64,000 nt of DNA from Acidimicrobiales bacterium (GTDB lineage Bacteria > Actinomycetota > Acidimicrobiia > Acidimicrobiales > Aldehydirespiratoraceae). Below, in pieces: positions 42,468 through 50,826 of the stretch. Under the pieces are notes generated by a model, which had not been told where the DNA came from, made no database searches, and saw only the letters and a program-made list of their open reading frames with translations. The stretch spans positions 620,001-684,000 of the forward strand of contig JAWKIR010000002.1 of assembly GCA_041394245.1 (NCBI GenBank), read 5' to 3'. Each line of letters opens with the position of its first letter. Within the stretch, counting starts at the first letter, position 1. Made by a program: the position numbers and the translations under genes.

Positions 42468-43817
42468 TCAGCCGACCACGAACCCGGCCGCCTGCCAAGC
42501 CGGCAGGTCTCGACGGACCGCGGCTGCGCTTGTCGACCACTCGTCGCCGCGGGCCAGGAGTCGCTCGTAGAGCGGACCGACACCCCGCCTGATCTGCGTG
42601 TCCGACACGGTGGTGTCGTGCCACAGGATCGAGACGGTGCCGCCGTGGGCGGCAGCCTGGTCGAGGATGCCACTCGACCGCGACGCGCCGTCGGCCCCGC
42701 GCCCCACCTCTTCGCTCAGCGCGACGTCCATGATCACCAGCGGGACTTCGACCACCGTGGCGGGGGCACCGGTGGACGTGTCGAACGGGACGAACGGACG
42801 GGCGAGCCCGTGGCGGAACCCACAGCCGTCGGACCAGCCGAAGCTGGAGTCGTAGAGCGCGCCCGCCTTGGCGACCTCCTGGTAGAGCTCGGCACCGCCG
42901 TGCCGGAGCCAGTGCTGACGTGTGCCCGTGGCCGGATGTCCGGCGTTGCGAAGCTCCGTCATCTCCTCGGCGATCGCCCCGGGGGTCGATGCGCTCGTGT
43001 AGCTGGCGTGGAGGCCGATCTCGTGGCCGGCGCGGGCGAGCCCGTCCAAGGCGCGCCGGACCACGGGGTCTTCGAACGAGTACTCGGCGTCGCGGGCGTG
43101 GCGCCGGCGCACGATCACGTTCCAGGTCGACACGATCCCGTGCCGGCGCTCCATCTCGGCCACGGCGGCGATGCCCCCGAGGACCGGCAGGCGGGTGATC
43201 AGGTGGGATGCCGCGGCGGCGATGATCGAGCCGGCGAGACGAGGGTCGTGCTGCCCGAGCGTCGCGACCCCGACGTTGCGGAAGAGGCGGCGGGCGATCT
43301 CGGGCCTGCGGGTGGGGAGGAAGTCGATGTCGTGGCTGCCGAGCACGGTGACGCTCCGCGCCCGACGGTCGAGGGCGGCGGCGAGGCCCGGATGGCGGGC
43401 GAGGACGACGCGGTCGAACGCGTCGAGGTGGCGCTCGGCCCACGGCACGGCGGGATCGACACCGAGCACGGCAGCCATCGAGCCGTTCCGGCAGACCCGG
43501 CCGAGGTCGTCACGAGCGGCGTGGACTTCCGAGAGAGCGGCCGCCCACGCATGGATCTCGGCGAGATGGTCCTCGTTGTCACCGCCGAAGTACCAGGGCA
43601 GACCGCCGTGTCGCGAGGGCCGGGCGGTACGGCGGTTCGTGGCCGGCAACGCGTCGAGCGCGTCGCCGCCGTAGACGAACGCGGCGTCGGTGGCATGGGC
43701 GGGATCGACGACCCGTAGCTCCCTCGTCGCCGCCCACAGCCGGAACGCATGCTCGATCGGGGCCGTCCAGGCGAGGTCGACCGACGCGTCGAAGCGGATC
43801 GAGACGGACGGGCTCAT
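42468..43817 (-). CDS. Polysaccharide deacetylase family protein
   Basis: 449 residues, reverse strand, convergent with the methyltransferase (3-base gap). A domain of about 130 residues precedes a NodB-like barrel: SVTVLGSHDIDFLPT (metal/catalytic Asp pair), STWNVIVRRRHARDAEYSFEDP, GHEIGLHASYTSA with the metal-binding His, GTRQHWLRHGG and TVSILWHDTTVS. The HDIDF and EIGLHASY forms are those of deacetylase-like proteins commonly seen in surface polysaccharide clusters. It may deacetylate an amino sugar of the glycan. The start overlaps the stop of the next reverse gene by four bases. Confidence 0.78.
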   Translation of the reverse strand: MSPSVSIRFDASVDLAWTAPIEHAFRLWAATRELRVVDPAHATDAAFVYGGDALDALPATNRRTARPSRHGGLPWYFGGDNEDHLAEIHAWAAALSEVHAARDDLGRVCRNGSMAAVLGVDPAVPWAERHLDAFDRVVLARHPGLAAALDRRARSVTVLGSHDIDFLPTRRPEIARRLFRNVGVATLGQHDPRLAGSIIAAAASHLITRLPVLGGIAAVAEMERRHGIVSTWNVIVRRRHARDAEYSFEDPVVRRALDGLARAGHEIGLHASYTSASTPGAIAEEMTELRNAGHPATGTRQHWLRHGGAELYQEVAKAGALYDSSFGWSDGCGFRHGLARPFVPFDTSTGAPATVVEVPLVIMDVALSEEVGRGADGASRSSGILDQAAAHGGTVSILWHDTTVSDTQIRRGVGPLYERLLARGDEWSTSAAAVRRDLPAWQAAGFVVG

Positions 43818-44734
43818 CGGCCCCGGATCGCCTCGAGCAGCTGGTACGCCGCCCAGCCGATCCGCCCCCGACGGGAGAAGCGCATCGCGCCCAGATAGGT
43901 GTATTGCGTACCCCCGAAGCCACGGAAGAACCGTTCGACCCCAGGCACCATCGAACCCTCGAAGTCGAATCGTCGGGTGTGCGCGGCCGACATCTTGATC
44001 GCCTCCCACATCAGCAGTGAGAGTCCGGCCGACTCGCGACGGGTGGGATCGGCGCCTCCCACGAGGTAGTAGGCCCGGTCGTCGTCCCACACCACCAGCA
44101 TCGAGGCGTGGACCATGTCGTCCTCGTCGACCGCGGTGAGCACACGACCCCGATCCCGGCCGATGGCGGCCTCGGCAGCCCGTTCGAGCACGTCGGGGGA
44201 GTAGGGGAGTCCGAGCGCCTGTCGCTCGAACGTCGCGGCCGCCATCGGCAGCAGCGACGCGACGCCTGGGTCGGTCCGCACGGCCAGCCGTTTCTCGGCC
44301 TTGCGCACGGCCCGACGGGTGCTGTCGCCGAATCCGTTCCAGACCTGCTCGACGTCGTCGAGCGCGTCGAGGACGTAGGTCACCCGCGGTGTACCGACGA
44401 ATCCGTGTTCGGCCAGCACCGGCCAGTTCCGATGATCGAGCGGGAGCGTCGTCTTGTAGACGTCGTGGCGGGGGAGCTGCTCGACCAGCGCCGCCTGGAG
44501 TTCCCGGTCGCGCTTGAGCCGGGTGGCGGGTTTGCCGTCGCCGGGGTCGGTCAGCGGTCCGAGGTACGGCGTGAGCGGTGGCGCGCCGAGCACGACGATC
44601 CCGGGGCCGATCCGTCGGGTCGAGTAGGGCAGCACGGCCCGCGCCTGCCCGTCGACCTCGACCGTCACCTCGGCCCAGGACCGGGGCGCCACGGCGTCGA
44701 GCCACCAGGGCTCGTGGAAGATCGGTCGCTGCAT
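43814..44734 (-). CDS. FemAB/GNAT-like acyltransferase
   Basis: 306 residues from ATG 44734; a longer frame to 44794 would overlap the uvrC start and adds an unconvincing N-terminus. The protein begins MQRPIFHEPWWLDAVAPRSW, followed by the tandem-GNAT pattern of FemAB/CelD proteins: TYVLDALDDVEQVWNGFGDSTRRAVRKAEKR, DDMVHASMLVVWDDDRAYYLVGGADPTRRESAGLSLLMWEAIKMSA and FDFEGSMVPGVERFFRGFGG. This is the form found in PEP-CTERM/polysaccharide FemAB proteins, which transfer aminoacyl or acyl groups. Promoter shared with divergent uvrC in the 59-base gap. Confidence 0.78.
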   Translation of the reverse strand: MQRPIFHEPWWLDAVAPRSWAEVTVEVDGQARAVLPYSTRRIGPGIVVLGAPPLTPYLGPLTDPGDGKPATRLKRDRELQAALVEQLPRHDVYKTTLPLDHRNWPVLAEHGFVGTPRVTYVLDALDDVEQVWNGFGDSTRRAVRKAEKRLAVRTDPGVASLLPMAAATFERQALGLPYSPDVLERAAEAAIGRDRGRVLTAVDEDDMVHASMLVVWDDDRAYYLVGGADPTRRESAGLSLLMWEAIKMSAAHTRRFDFEGSMVPGVERFFRGFGGTQYTYLGAMRFSRRGRIGWAAYQLLEAIRGR

Positions 44735-44793
44735 CGTCTCCCATCGGCAGGAGGGCGCGAACCAGTAGGCCTTTCGCCCTAGTGTCGGACACA

Positions 44794-46695
44794 ATGGTTC
44801 AGCGCCCTCCGGCGGGGTCGATTCCCGACGCCCCCGGCTCCTATCAGTTCAAAGATGCCGAGGGTCGGGTGATCTATGTCGGCAAGGCGAAGAGCCTCCG
44901 CTCGCGCCTGTCGAACTACTTCCAGAACCCACGCAATCTCCACAGCCGCACCCGTCAGATGGTGGAGACGGCCGAGACCGTCGAGTGGATCCAGGTGGCC
45001 AACGAGGTCGAGGCGCTGATGCTCGAGTTCTCGTTGATCCAGCGTCACAAGCCGCGGTTCAACGTTCGCTACACCGACGACAAGTCGTATCCGTTCCTCT
45101 GCCTCACCATGGTCGACGAATGGCCCCGGGCGATGGTGATGCGGGGGAAGCGCAAGAAGGGCAATCGCTATTTCGGCCCCTACGGCCAGGCCTACGCCAT
45201 CCGCGACACGCTCGACCTGTTGTTGCGGACGTTCCCGATCCGCACCTGCACCGACAACAAGTTCCGTCACCACGAGAAGCTGGGCAAGCCCTGCCTCCTC
45301 TTCCACATCGAGAAGTGCGCGGGACCGTGTGTCGGCGAGGTGAGCAGCGACGACTACGCCGGCATGGTCGCCGACCTGGTCTCGTTCCTCGAGGGCGACA
45401 CCGACGAGATCGTTGCGAAGCTCGAGGCGCAGATGCAGGCGGCGTCGGCCGAACTCGAGTTCGAGCTGGCCGCCCACCTGCGCGACCGCCTGTCGGCGGT
45501 GCGCAAGGCGGTCGAGAAGCAGCAGATGGTCTTCAACCACAACGAGGACGTCGACGTGATCGGTATCCACGACGACGAGCTCGAGGCCGCGGTGCAGGTC
45601 TTCTACGTCCGCAAGGGGCGCGTCATGGGACGACGCGGCTTCGTCGTCGACAAGGCGGAGGACCTCGATCGACCGGAGCTCGTGAGCCGGGTCCTCGAAC
45701 GCCTGTACTTCGAGGACAACCCGGTCGGCTCGCCGAAAGAAGTGCTGGTTCCCGATCTCCCGGCCGACCCCGACCTCTACGAGGAGTGGCTCAGCGAGGC
45801 CCGCGAGTCGAAGGTGACGATCCGGGTGCCGCAACGCGGCGACAAGCGCTCGCTGCAGGCGACGGTCACGCAGAACGCCCAGGAGACCTTCAACCGTCAC
45901 CGGCTCAAGCGCACCAGCGACCACAACAGTCGGGCCCGCGCCCTTCGTGAGCTGCAGGAACACCTCGAGCTGCCGATCGCGCCCCTGCGCATCGAGTGCT
46001 ACGACATGAGCCACATCCAGGGGACCGACTATGTCGGTTCCATGGTGGTGGTGGAGGACGGCCTGCCGAAGAAGTCCGACTACCGCCGCTTCAAGATCCA
46101 GAGTGTGCCCGGCAACGACGACTTCGCCGCGATGGAAGAGGTGCTGACTCGTCGCTTCAGCGCCTACCTCAAGGAGCGCGACCTCCCGGTCGAGGAGCGC
46201 GAGGGTCGGTTCTCGTATCCGCCGCAACTGCTCGTGGTCGATGGCGGCAAGGGGCAGTTGAGCGTCGCCACCCGGGTCCTCGACGACCTGGGGCTGCGCG
46301 ACGAGATCCCGGTCGTGTCCCTCGCCAAGCAGTTCGAGGAGGTCTTCATCCCCGGTCGCAGCGAGTCGATCAGGCTGCCGCGCCAGTCCGAGGCCCTCTA
46401 TCTGCTGCAACGGATCCGCGACGAGAGCCACCGTTTCGCGATCACCTTCCACCGTCAGTTGCGTGACAAACGCATGACGAAGTCGGCCCTCGACGGGATC
46501 GAAGGGCTCGGTCCGGCCCGCAAGAAGCGGCTCACGAAGGAACTCGGCGGCGTGAACGCCGTGAAGCGGGCCGACCTCGACACCCTCAAGAACCTGACCT
46601 GGTTGCCCGACGAGGTAGCGGAGAACGTTTTTCGCAATTTGCACCGGGTCGAGGCCCGGGGTCGGCGTCCCCCACCCGCGGAGGACGCTGAGTAG
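44794..46695 (+). CDS. uvrC: UvrABC excinuclease subunit C
   Basis: 633 residues from ATG 44794. GIY-YIG nuclease domain at residues 10-95 (PDAPGSYQFKDAEGRVIYVGKAKSLRSRLSNYF), a Cys cluster (RTCTDNKF...KPCLLFHIEKCAGPC), UVR motif (about 205-240), the RNase H-like second nuclease (IECYDMSHIQGTDYVGSMVVVEDG, LLVVDGGKGQL, FRHQLRDKRM-type His) and tandem helix-hairpin-helix motifs at the end (LDGIEGLGPARKKRLTKELGG). It makes the 3' and 5' incisions. The long frame extending upstream to 44578 is only antisense to the FemAB-like gene. Confidence 0.96.
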   Translation: MVQRPPAGSIPDAPGSYQFKDAEGRVIYVGKAKSLRSRLSNYFQNPRNLHSRTRQMVETAETVEWIQVANEVEALMLEFSLIQRHKPRFNVRYTDDKSYPFLCLTMVDEWPRAMVMRGKRKKGNRYFGPYGQAYAIRDTLDLLLRTFPIRTCTDNKFRHHEKLGKPCLLFHIEKCAGPCVGEVSSDDYAGMVADLVSFLEGDTDEIVAKLEAQMQAASAELEFELAAHLRDRLSAVRKAVEKQQMVFNHNEDVDVIGIHDDELEAAVQVFYVRKGRVMGRRGFVVDKAEDLDRPELVSRVLERLYFEDNPVGSPKEVLVPDLPADPDLYEEWLSEARESKVTIRVPQRGDKRSLQATVTQNAQETFNRHRLKRTSDHNSRARALRELQEHLELPIAPLRIECYDMSHIQGTDYVGSMVVVEDGLPKKSDYRRFKIQSVPGNDDFAAMEEVLTRRFSAYLKERDLPVEEREGRFSYPPQLLVVDGGKGQLSVATRVLDDLGLRDEIPVVSLAKQFEEVFIPGRSESIRLPRQSEALYLLQRIRDESHRFAITFHRQLRDKRMTKSALDGIEGLGPARKKRLTKELGGVNAVKRADLDTLKNLTWLPDEVAENVFRNLHRVEARGRRPPPAEDAE

Positions 46696-46724
46696 TTTGG
46701 GTGTTCGCGGGTCGAGGAGTCTCC

Positions 46725-48206
46725 ATGAACGACGAAACGCACGACAGCGAACCCGCCAACGAGACGGCCGGGAGCGTGCTCCGTCCCTTCGAGGCGCCTG
46801 CACCTCCTCCCTTGCCGCCGGTCGAGGCCTCCAAGGTGGTGCCCGAGCCGCCGGCGGCCACCGACGAGGTCGAGCCAGAACCCCCGGTCGAGCCGATCGC
46901 CGAGGATCTCTGGACCCACGACACCGCCCACCATGACGAGTCCGACGACGACGTCGACGATTTCGCTGATCTGCGTGATCACGACGAATCGACCGGTCCG
47001 GACGAGCCCGTTGTCGCCGCCCCGGTCGCCGCCGTTTCGGGCGCCGACACGGTCACCCTTCCGCGCAAGCCCTTCCTCGTCGGCGTCGGCGTGCTCCTGG
47101 CCGCGATCGCGGTGTTGGCGGCGCTGTGGCAGACCGGTGGCGACGACGGCGACACCGTCATCGACGCCACGCCGGTCTCACGAGATGTCGGCGACGAGCC
47201 GGCCGACGACGCGCCTGGCGACCGCGGCGATGTCGACGACACGGTCACTGCCGACAACACGTCGACCGCCGCGCTGGCCGACGCCCGCGCCGAGATCGCC
47301 AGCCTCGAGTCGGTCGTCGAGAGCCTGGAAGAACGGCCGCCGCCGGCCCTCGACGGCACGGCCCTGCGCCGCATCATCGTGGGTGCCGACGCGAAGTTCG
47401 TGAGCGCCCGCTCCGATTCGGTCGCCGTGGTCGGCGCCTTCGGCGGCGTCTCGCTGATCGATCCGGACAACAATCGCGTCGTCGCCAACGGCAACGTGGC
47501 CGACGCGGCGACGCGGGTCATGCGCACGTCGAGTTCGGTCTGGCTGACCAACTACGCCGACAGCCAGGTGCTTCGATTCGACCCGGCGACCAACGCCGTT
47601 GCGGCGACCTTCTCGTTCCCCGGACCCGACGGGATCGACAAGGACGGCGACACGATCGTCGTCGCGTCCTTCGACGGCGAGTTCGTCGCCCGGCTCGACC
47701 CCAACACCGGCGAGATCCTTCAGCGGGTCGACGTCGGCGGCACCCCGACCGCCGTCATCTCCCACCCCGACCACGGGCTGTGGGCCGCGGTGTTCGACAC
47801 CGGTGAACTCGTCGAGATCGACCGCGACTCGTTCGAGGTCATCCAGCGTGTCGTTGTCGGCCAGGGCCCGGTCGGTATCACCGGTGCGTCGTCGCATCTG
47901 TGGGTGGCCAACCACGACGAGGGCACGATCGCGAAGGTCGATCCCGAAACCGGCGAGGTCGTGCGCACGGTCGTCGTCGGCGACGGCCCGACGGAGCTGG
48001 TCGTCAACAACGGCTCGGCCTGGGTCACGGTGACCGACGAGGGCACGCTCGTGCAGGTCAACGCCAACAACGGCGACATCGTGTCTCGTACCCCGCTCGG
48101 CGGTGCCACCGCCGGGGGTGGCCCGACCGGCATCTCCTTCGCCGACGGCACGCTGTGGATCGCCATGCAGGGCGAACAGTCCGTGGTGCGCGTCGACATC
48201 CGCTGA
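46725..48206 (+). CDS. Membrane-anchored YVTN/YncE-type beta-propeller protein
   Basis: 493 residues from ATG 46725, with GAGGAG seven bases upstream. An acidic, Pro/Glu-rich cytoplasmic region (1-110) is followed by a membrane helix at about 118-138 (PFLVGVGVLLAAIAVLAAL), an Asp/Thr-rich linker, a short coiled coil (ALADARAEIASLESVVESLEE), and then about six repeats of 42-45 residues, e.g. VWLTNYADSQVLRFDPATNAVAATFSF, LWAAVFDTGELVEIDRDSFEVIQRVVVGQGPVGI, LWVANHDEGTIAKVDPETGEVVRTVVVGDGPTEL. The propeller is external; a binding role is likely. Confidence 0.75.
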   Translation: MNDETHDSEPANETAGSVLRPFEAPAPPPLPPVEASKVVPEPPAATDEVEPEPPVEPIAEDLWTHDTAHHDESDDDVDDFADLRDHDESTGPDEPVVAAPVAAVSGADTVTLPRKPFLVGVGVLLAAIAVLAALWQTGGDDGDTVIDATPVSRDVGDEPADDAPGDRGDVDDTVTADNTSTAALADARAEIASLESVVESLEERPPPALDGTALRRIIVGADAKFVSARSDSVAVVGAFGGVSLIDPDNNRVVANGNVADAATRVMRTSSSVWLTNYADSQVLRFDPATNAVAATFSFPGPDGIDKDGDTIVVASFDGEFVARLDPNTGEILQRVDVGGTPTAVISHPDHGLWAAVFDTGELVEIDRDSFEVIQRVVVGQGPVGITGASSHLWVANHDEGTIAKVDPETGEVVRTVVVGDGPTELVVNNGSAWVTVTDEGTLVQVNANNGDIVSRTPLGGATAGGGPTGISFADGTLWIAMQGEQSVVRVDIR

Positions 48207-48244
48207 ACCGCGGGACCGGGCCCGAAACCGGGCATCCTTCCGGG

Positions 48245-48985
48245 GTGACCGAACCGAAATGGGACGAACACGCCGACTGGTGGCAACGGGAGTTCACCGA
48301 CGGCGTCGACCCGGAATACGTCGAGCAGATCATCCCGCTCGCCCGCGAGCACCTGGCCGGGTACCGCCGGGTCCTCGATGTCGGCACCGGCGAGGGCCAG
48401 ATCGCCCGTGCGCTGGTCGCCGACGGCGCCGACGTCATCGGCCTCGACCCGACACGGTCACAGATCGAGGTGGCCGTCGGGCGGGGCGGCGGGCCCGTCT
48501 ACGCGTTGTCGGGTGCCGACAGCTTGCCAATCGGTGACGGCAGCGTCGACGCGGTCGTCGTGTGTCTGGTCTTCGAGCACGTCGACGCGCTCGACGAGTC
48601 GTTGGCCGAGGTGGCGCGGGTGCTGCGCCCGGGCGGCCGCTTCGTACTGTTCCTCAACCACCCGCTCCTGCAGACCCCCGACAGCGGCATGATCGTCGAT
48701 CACATGATCGAACCGCCGGAGACCTACTGGCGCATCGGCCCCTATCTGCGTGAAGCCGTGACGATCGAGGAGGTGCAGAAGAACGTGTTCGTGCGCTTCG
48801 TGCACCGCCCCCTGAGCCGCTATGTGAACGGCATGATCCGGGCCGGCATCGACCTCGCCGAGATGGTCGAACCGGCGCCGCCGCCGGGATTCCTGGCCAA
48901 GGCGCCCGAATACGAAGAGGACGTGGTCGTCACGACGCCGCGTCTGCTCGCCCTGATCGGCGACCGGCGCGGCTCAGACAGCTGA
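48245..48985 (+). CDS. Class I SAM-dependent methyltransferase
   Basis: 246 residues from GTG. SAM motif YRRVLDVGTGEGQIARALVADGADVIGLDPT, then DSLPIGDGSVDAVVVCLVFEHVDALDESLAEVARVLRPGGRFVLFLNHP. The phrase NHPLLQTPDSGMIVD and the C-terminal PPGFLAKAPEYEEDVVVTTPRLLALI are conserved in actinobacterial methyltransferases located just before rapZ. Substrate unknown. Confidence 0.82.
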   Translation: MTEPKWDEHADWWQREFTDGVDPEYVEQIIPLAREHLAGYRRVLDVGTGEGQIARALVADGADVIGLDPTRSQIEVAVGRGGGPVYALSGADSLPIGDGSVDAVVVCLVFEHVDALDESLAEVARVLRPGGRFVLFLNHPLLQTPDSGMIVDHMIEPPETYWRIGPYLREAVTIEEVQKNVFVRFVHRPLSRYVNGMIRAGIDLAEMVEPAPPPGFLAKAPEYEEDVVVTTPRLLALIGDRRGSDS

Positions 48986-49045
48986 CCGACCGGCCGATTG
49001 GGTGGACGGGAGCATCGTCGATGCCCCACTACGATCGGAAGTCTC

Positions 49046-49903
49046 GTGAGTGAACTGGTGGTGATCGCAGGGATGTCGGGCGCGGGGCGAACCGTCGCGG
49101 CCGACAACCTCGAGGACATGGGCTGGTTCGTCATGGACAACCTGCCACCGGCGCTCATCCCGAAGGTGGCGGAGTTGGCCGACGGCTCGTCGAGCGCCGG
49201 CGACCGACTCGCACTCGTCGTCGGGTCCGGTCGCTATCACGAGGAGATGGCACCTCTCGTCGCGGTGCTGCGCTCCAAGTTCAGCCGGGTCCAGTTGGTG
49301 TTCCTCGACGCCTCGACCGAGGTTCTGGTGCGCCGCTACGACTCGAGCCGCCGGGTGCACCCGTTCGCGACCCCCGGCTCGGGCACGATGGTCGAGGTGA
49401 TCGAGGCCGAGCGCGTCGCCCTCGAGCCGCTCCGGGCCGAAGCCGATCTCGTGCTCGACACCACCGATCTCAACGTCCATCAGCTGCGTGACCGGATGGT
49501 CGACGTGTTCAGCGCCGGTGGCAGCGGTCATGTGATGCAGACGACGGTCACCTCGTTCGGTTACAAGCACGGCTTGCCGCTCGACGTCGACATGGTTTTC
49601 GACTGCCGATTCCTGCCCAACCCGCACTGGGTGGAGGAGTTGCGTCCGCTCACCGGTCTCGACGAATCGGTGGCGGACTACGTCCTCTCACAGCCCGTCA
49701 CCGGCGCGTTCCTGGCCCGTCTCGAACGGCTCCTCGCGCTGATCCTCCCGTTCTACGTGCAGGAAGGGAAGTCGTATCTGACGATCGCGTTCGGTTGCAC
49801 CGGCGGACGGCACCGTTCGGTGGCGATCGCCGAACGCATGGCCACGGTGCTCGAACAGCTCGGTCATGCGCCGGCCGTGGTCCATCGGGACGTGACGAAG
49901 TGA
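49046..49903 (+). CDS. rapZ: RNase adapter/nucleotide-binding protein RapZ
   Basis: 285 residues from GTG. P-loop VIAGMSGAGRTVAADNLEDMGWFVMDNLPP with Arg in the Lys position of Walker A, as in other actinobacterial members; Walker B-like LVFLDASTEVLVRRYDSSRRVHPF; C-terminal domain TSFGYKHGLPLDVDMVFDCRFLPNPHW and IAFGCTGGRHRSVAIAERMA. In Escherichia coli RapZ guides decay of the GlmZ small RNA in amino-sugar control; the role in actinobacteria is unclear. It overlaps yvcK by four bases. Confidence 0.93.
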   Translation: MSELVVIAGMSGAGRTVAADNLEDMGWFVMDNLPPALIPKVAELADGSSSAGDRLALVVGSGRYHEEMAPLVAVLRSKFSRVQLVFLDASTEVLVRRYDSSRRVHPFATPGSGTMVEVIEAERVALEPLRAEADLVLDTTDLNVHQLRDRMVDVFSAGGSGHVMQTTVTSFGYKHGLPLDVDMVFDCRFLPNPHWVEELRPLTGLDESVADYVLSQPVTGAFLARLERLLALILPFYVQEGKSYLTIAFGCTGGRHRSVAIAERMATVLEQLGHAPAVVHRDVTK

Positions 49904-50769
49904 GCGCCCCGCGAGTGGTCGCGATCGGCGGGGGGCACGGCCTCGCCATGTCGCTCGAAGCGATGCGCGACCTCGCCGGCCATCTGACCGCAGTGGTCTC
50001 CGTGGCCGACGACGGCGGGTCGAGTGGTCGACTTCGCCGCGAACTCGGCATCATGGCGCCGGGAGACATGCGTCGCTGCCTCACCGCCCTCACACCCCCC
50101 GGGCTCGTGCGCGACGCCCTGGACCATCGATTCGAGGACGGCGCGCTCACCGGCCATCCGGCCGGCAACCTCCTGCTCGCCGCGTTGCTCGAGAACGCCG
50201 ACGACCCGGTGGTCGCGATGGACGCGGCGGTGGCGATGGTGGGCGCGCGGGGGCGGATTCTCCCGGCCTGTCGGACCCGGGTCGACCTGTTGGCCGAGAC
50301 GGGGCGGGGGGTCGTTCGCGGTCAGGTCGCCGTGTCGCGGTCGGGCGACATCAGGCGCCTCTACACTTCGCCGGCCGACCCTGCGGTGCCGCTCGAGGTC
50401 CAGGCCGAGATCGGCTCGGCCGATGTCGTGTTGATCGGGCCGGGCTCGCTCTACACCTCGGTCCTCGCCGCAGCGGTCCCCGGTGTGAGGCGGGCGATCG
50501 ATGCGTCCGACGCGCTGGTGATCTATGTCGCGAACCTGGGTGGCGAGCCGGGGGAGACCGACGGCTACACGCTGGCCGACCATGTCGATGCGCTCACACG
50601 GCACGGCGTGCAGCCCGACATCGTGCTGGCCGACGTATCGCTCGAGGTCGACGACCGTATGCGCGACCTCGTCGTCAGCCGTCCGCTCTACTCCCACGAA
50701 GGCCTGGCCCACTCTCCGGAACTGCTCGCAGCAGCCGTCTCCGAGTTGGTCACCGGCGTCTGCGCCTGA
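49900..50769 (+). CDS. yvcK: Gluconeogenesis factor YvcK/CofD-like
   Basis: 289 residues from GTG, GTGA overlap with rapZ. Family motifs: RVVAIGGGHGLAMSLEAMRDL, VVSVADDGGSSGRLRRELGIMAPGDMRRCL, LTGHPAGNLLLAALLE, VLIGPGSLYTSVLAAAVPGVRRAI, YVANLGGEPGETDGYTLADHVDAL. YvcK proteins bind UDP-GlcNAc and influence cell wall and carbon metabolism. In most actinobacteria whiA follows; here the next gene is gap, so whiA has been lost or moved. Confidence 0.93.
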   Translation: MSAPRVVAIGGGHGLAMSLEAMRDLAGHLTAVVSVADDGGSSGRLRRELGIMAPGDMRRCLTALTPPGLVRDALDHRFEDGALTGHPAGNLLLAALLENADDPVVAMDAAVAMVGARGRILPACRTRVDLLAETGRGVVRGQVAVSRSGDIRRLYTSPADPAVPLEVQAEIGSADVVLIGPGSLYTSVLAAAVPGVRRAIDASDALVIYVANLGGEPGETDGYTLADHVDALTRHGVQPDIVLADVSLEVDDRMRDLVVSRPLYSHEGLAHSPELLAAAVSELVTGVCA

Positions 50770-50774
50770 TCCTC

Positions 50775-50780
50775 TACAAT
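50775..50780 (+). promoter_or_regulatory. Possible -10 element of the gap operon
   Basis: TACAAT, close to the vegetative consensus TATAAT, 47 bases before the gap start. No matching -35 hexamer is seen at 16-18 bases. A short GGCCC/GGGCC hairpin follows at about 50789-50800 in the leader. Confidence 0.35.
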
Positions 50781-50826
50781 CCTGCGTGGCCCGAGGGCCG
50801 AGAACTCAACCAGGGGAGACCCCAGC

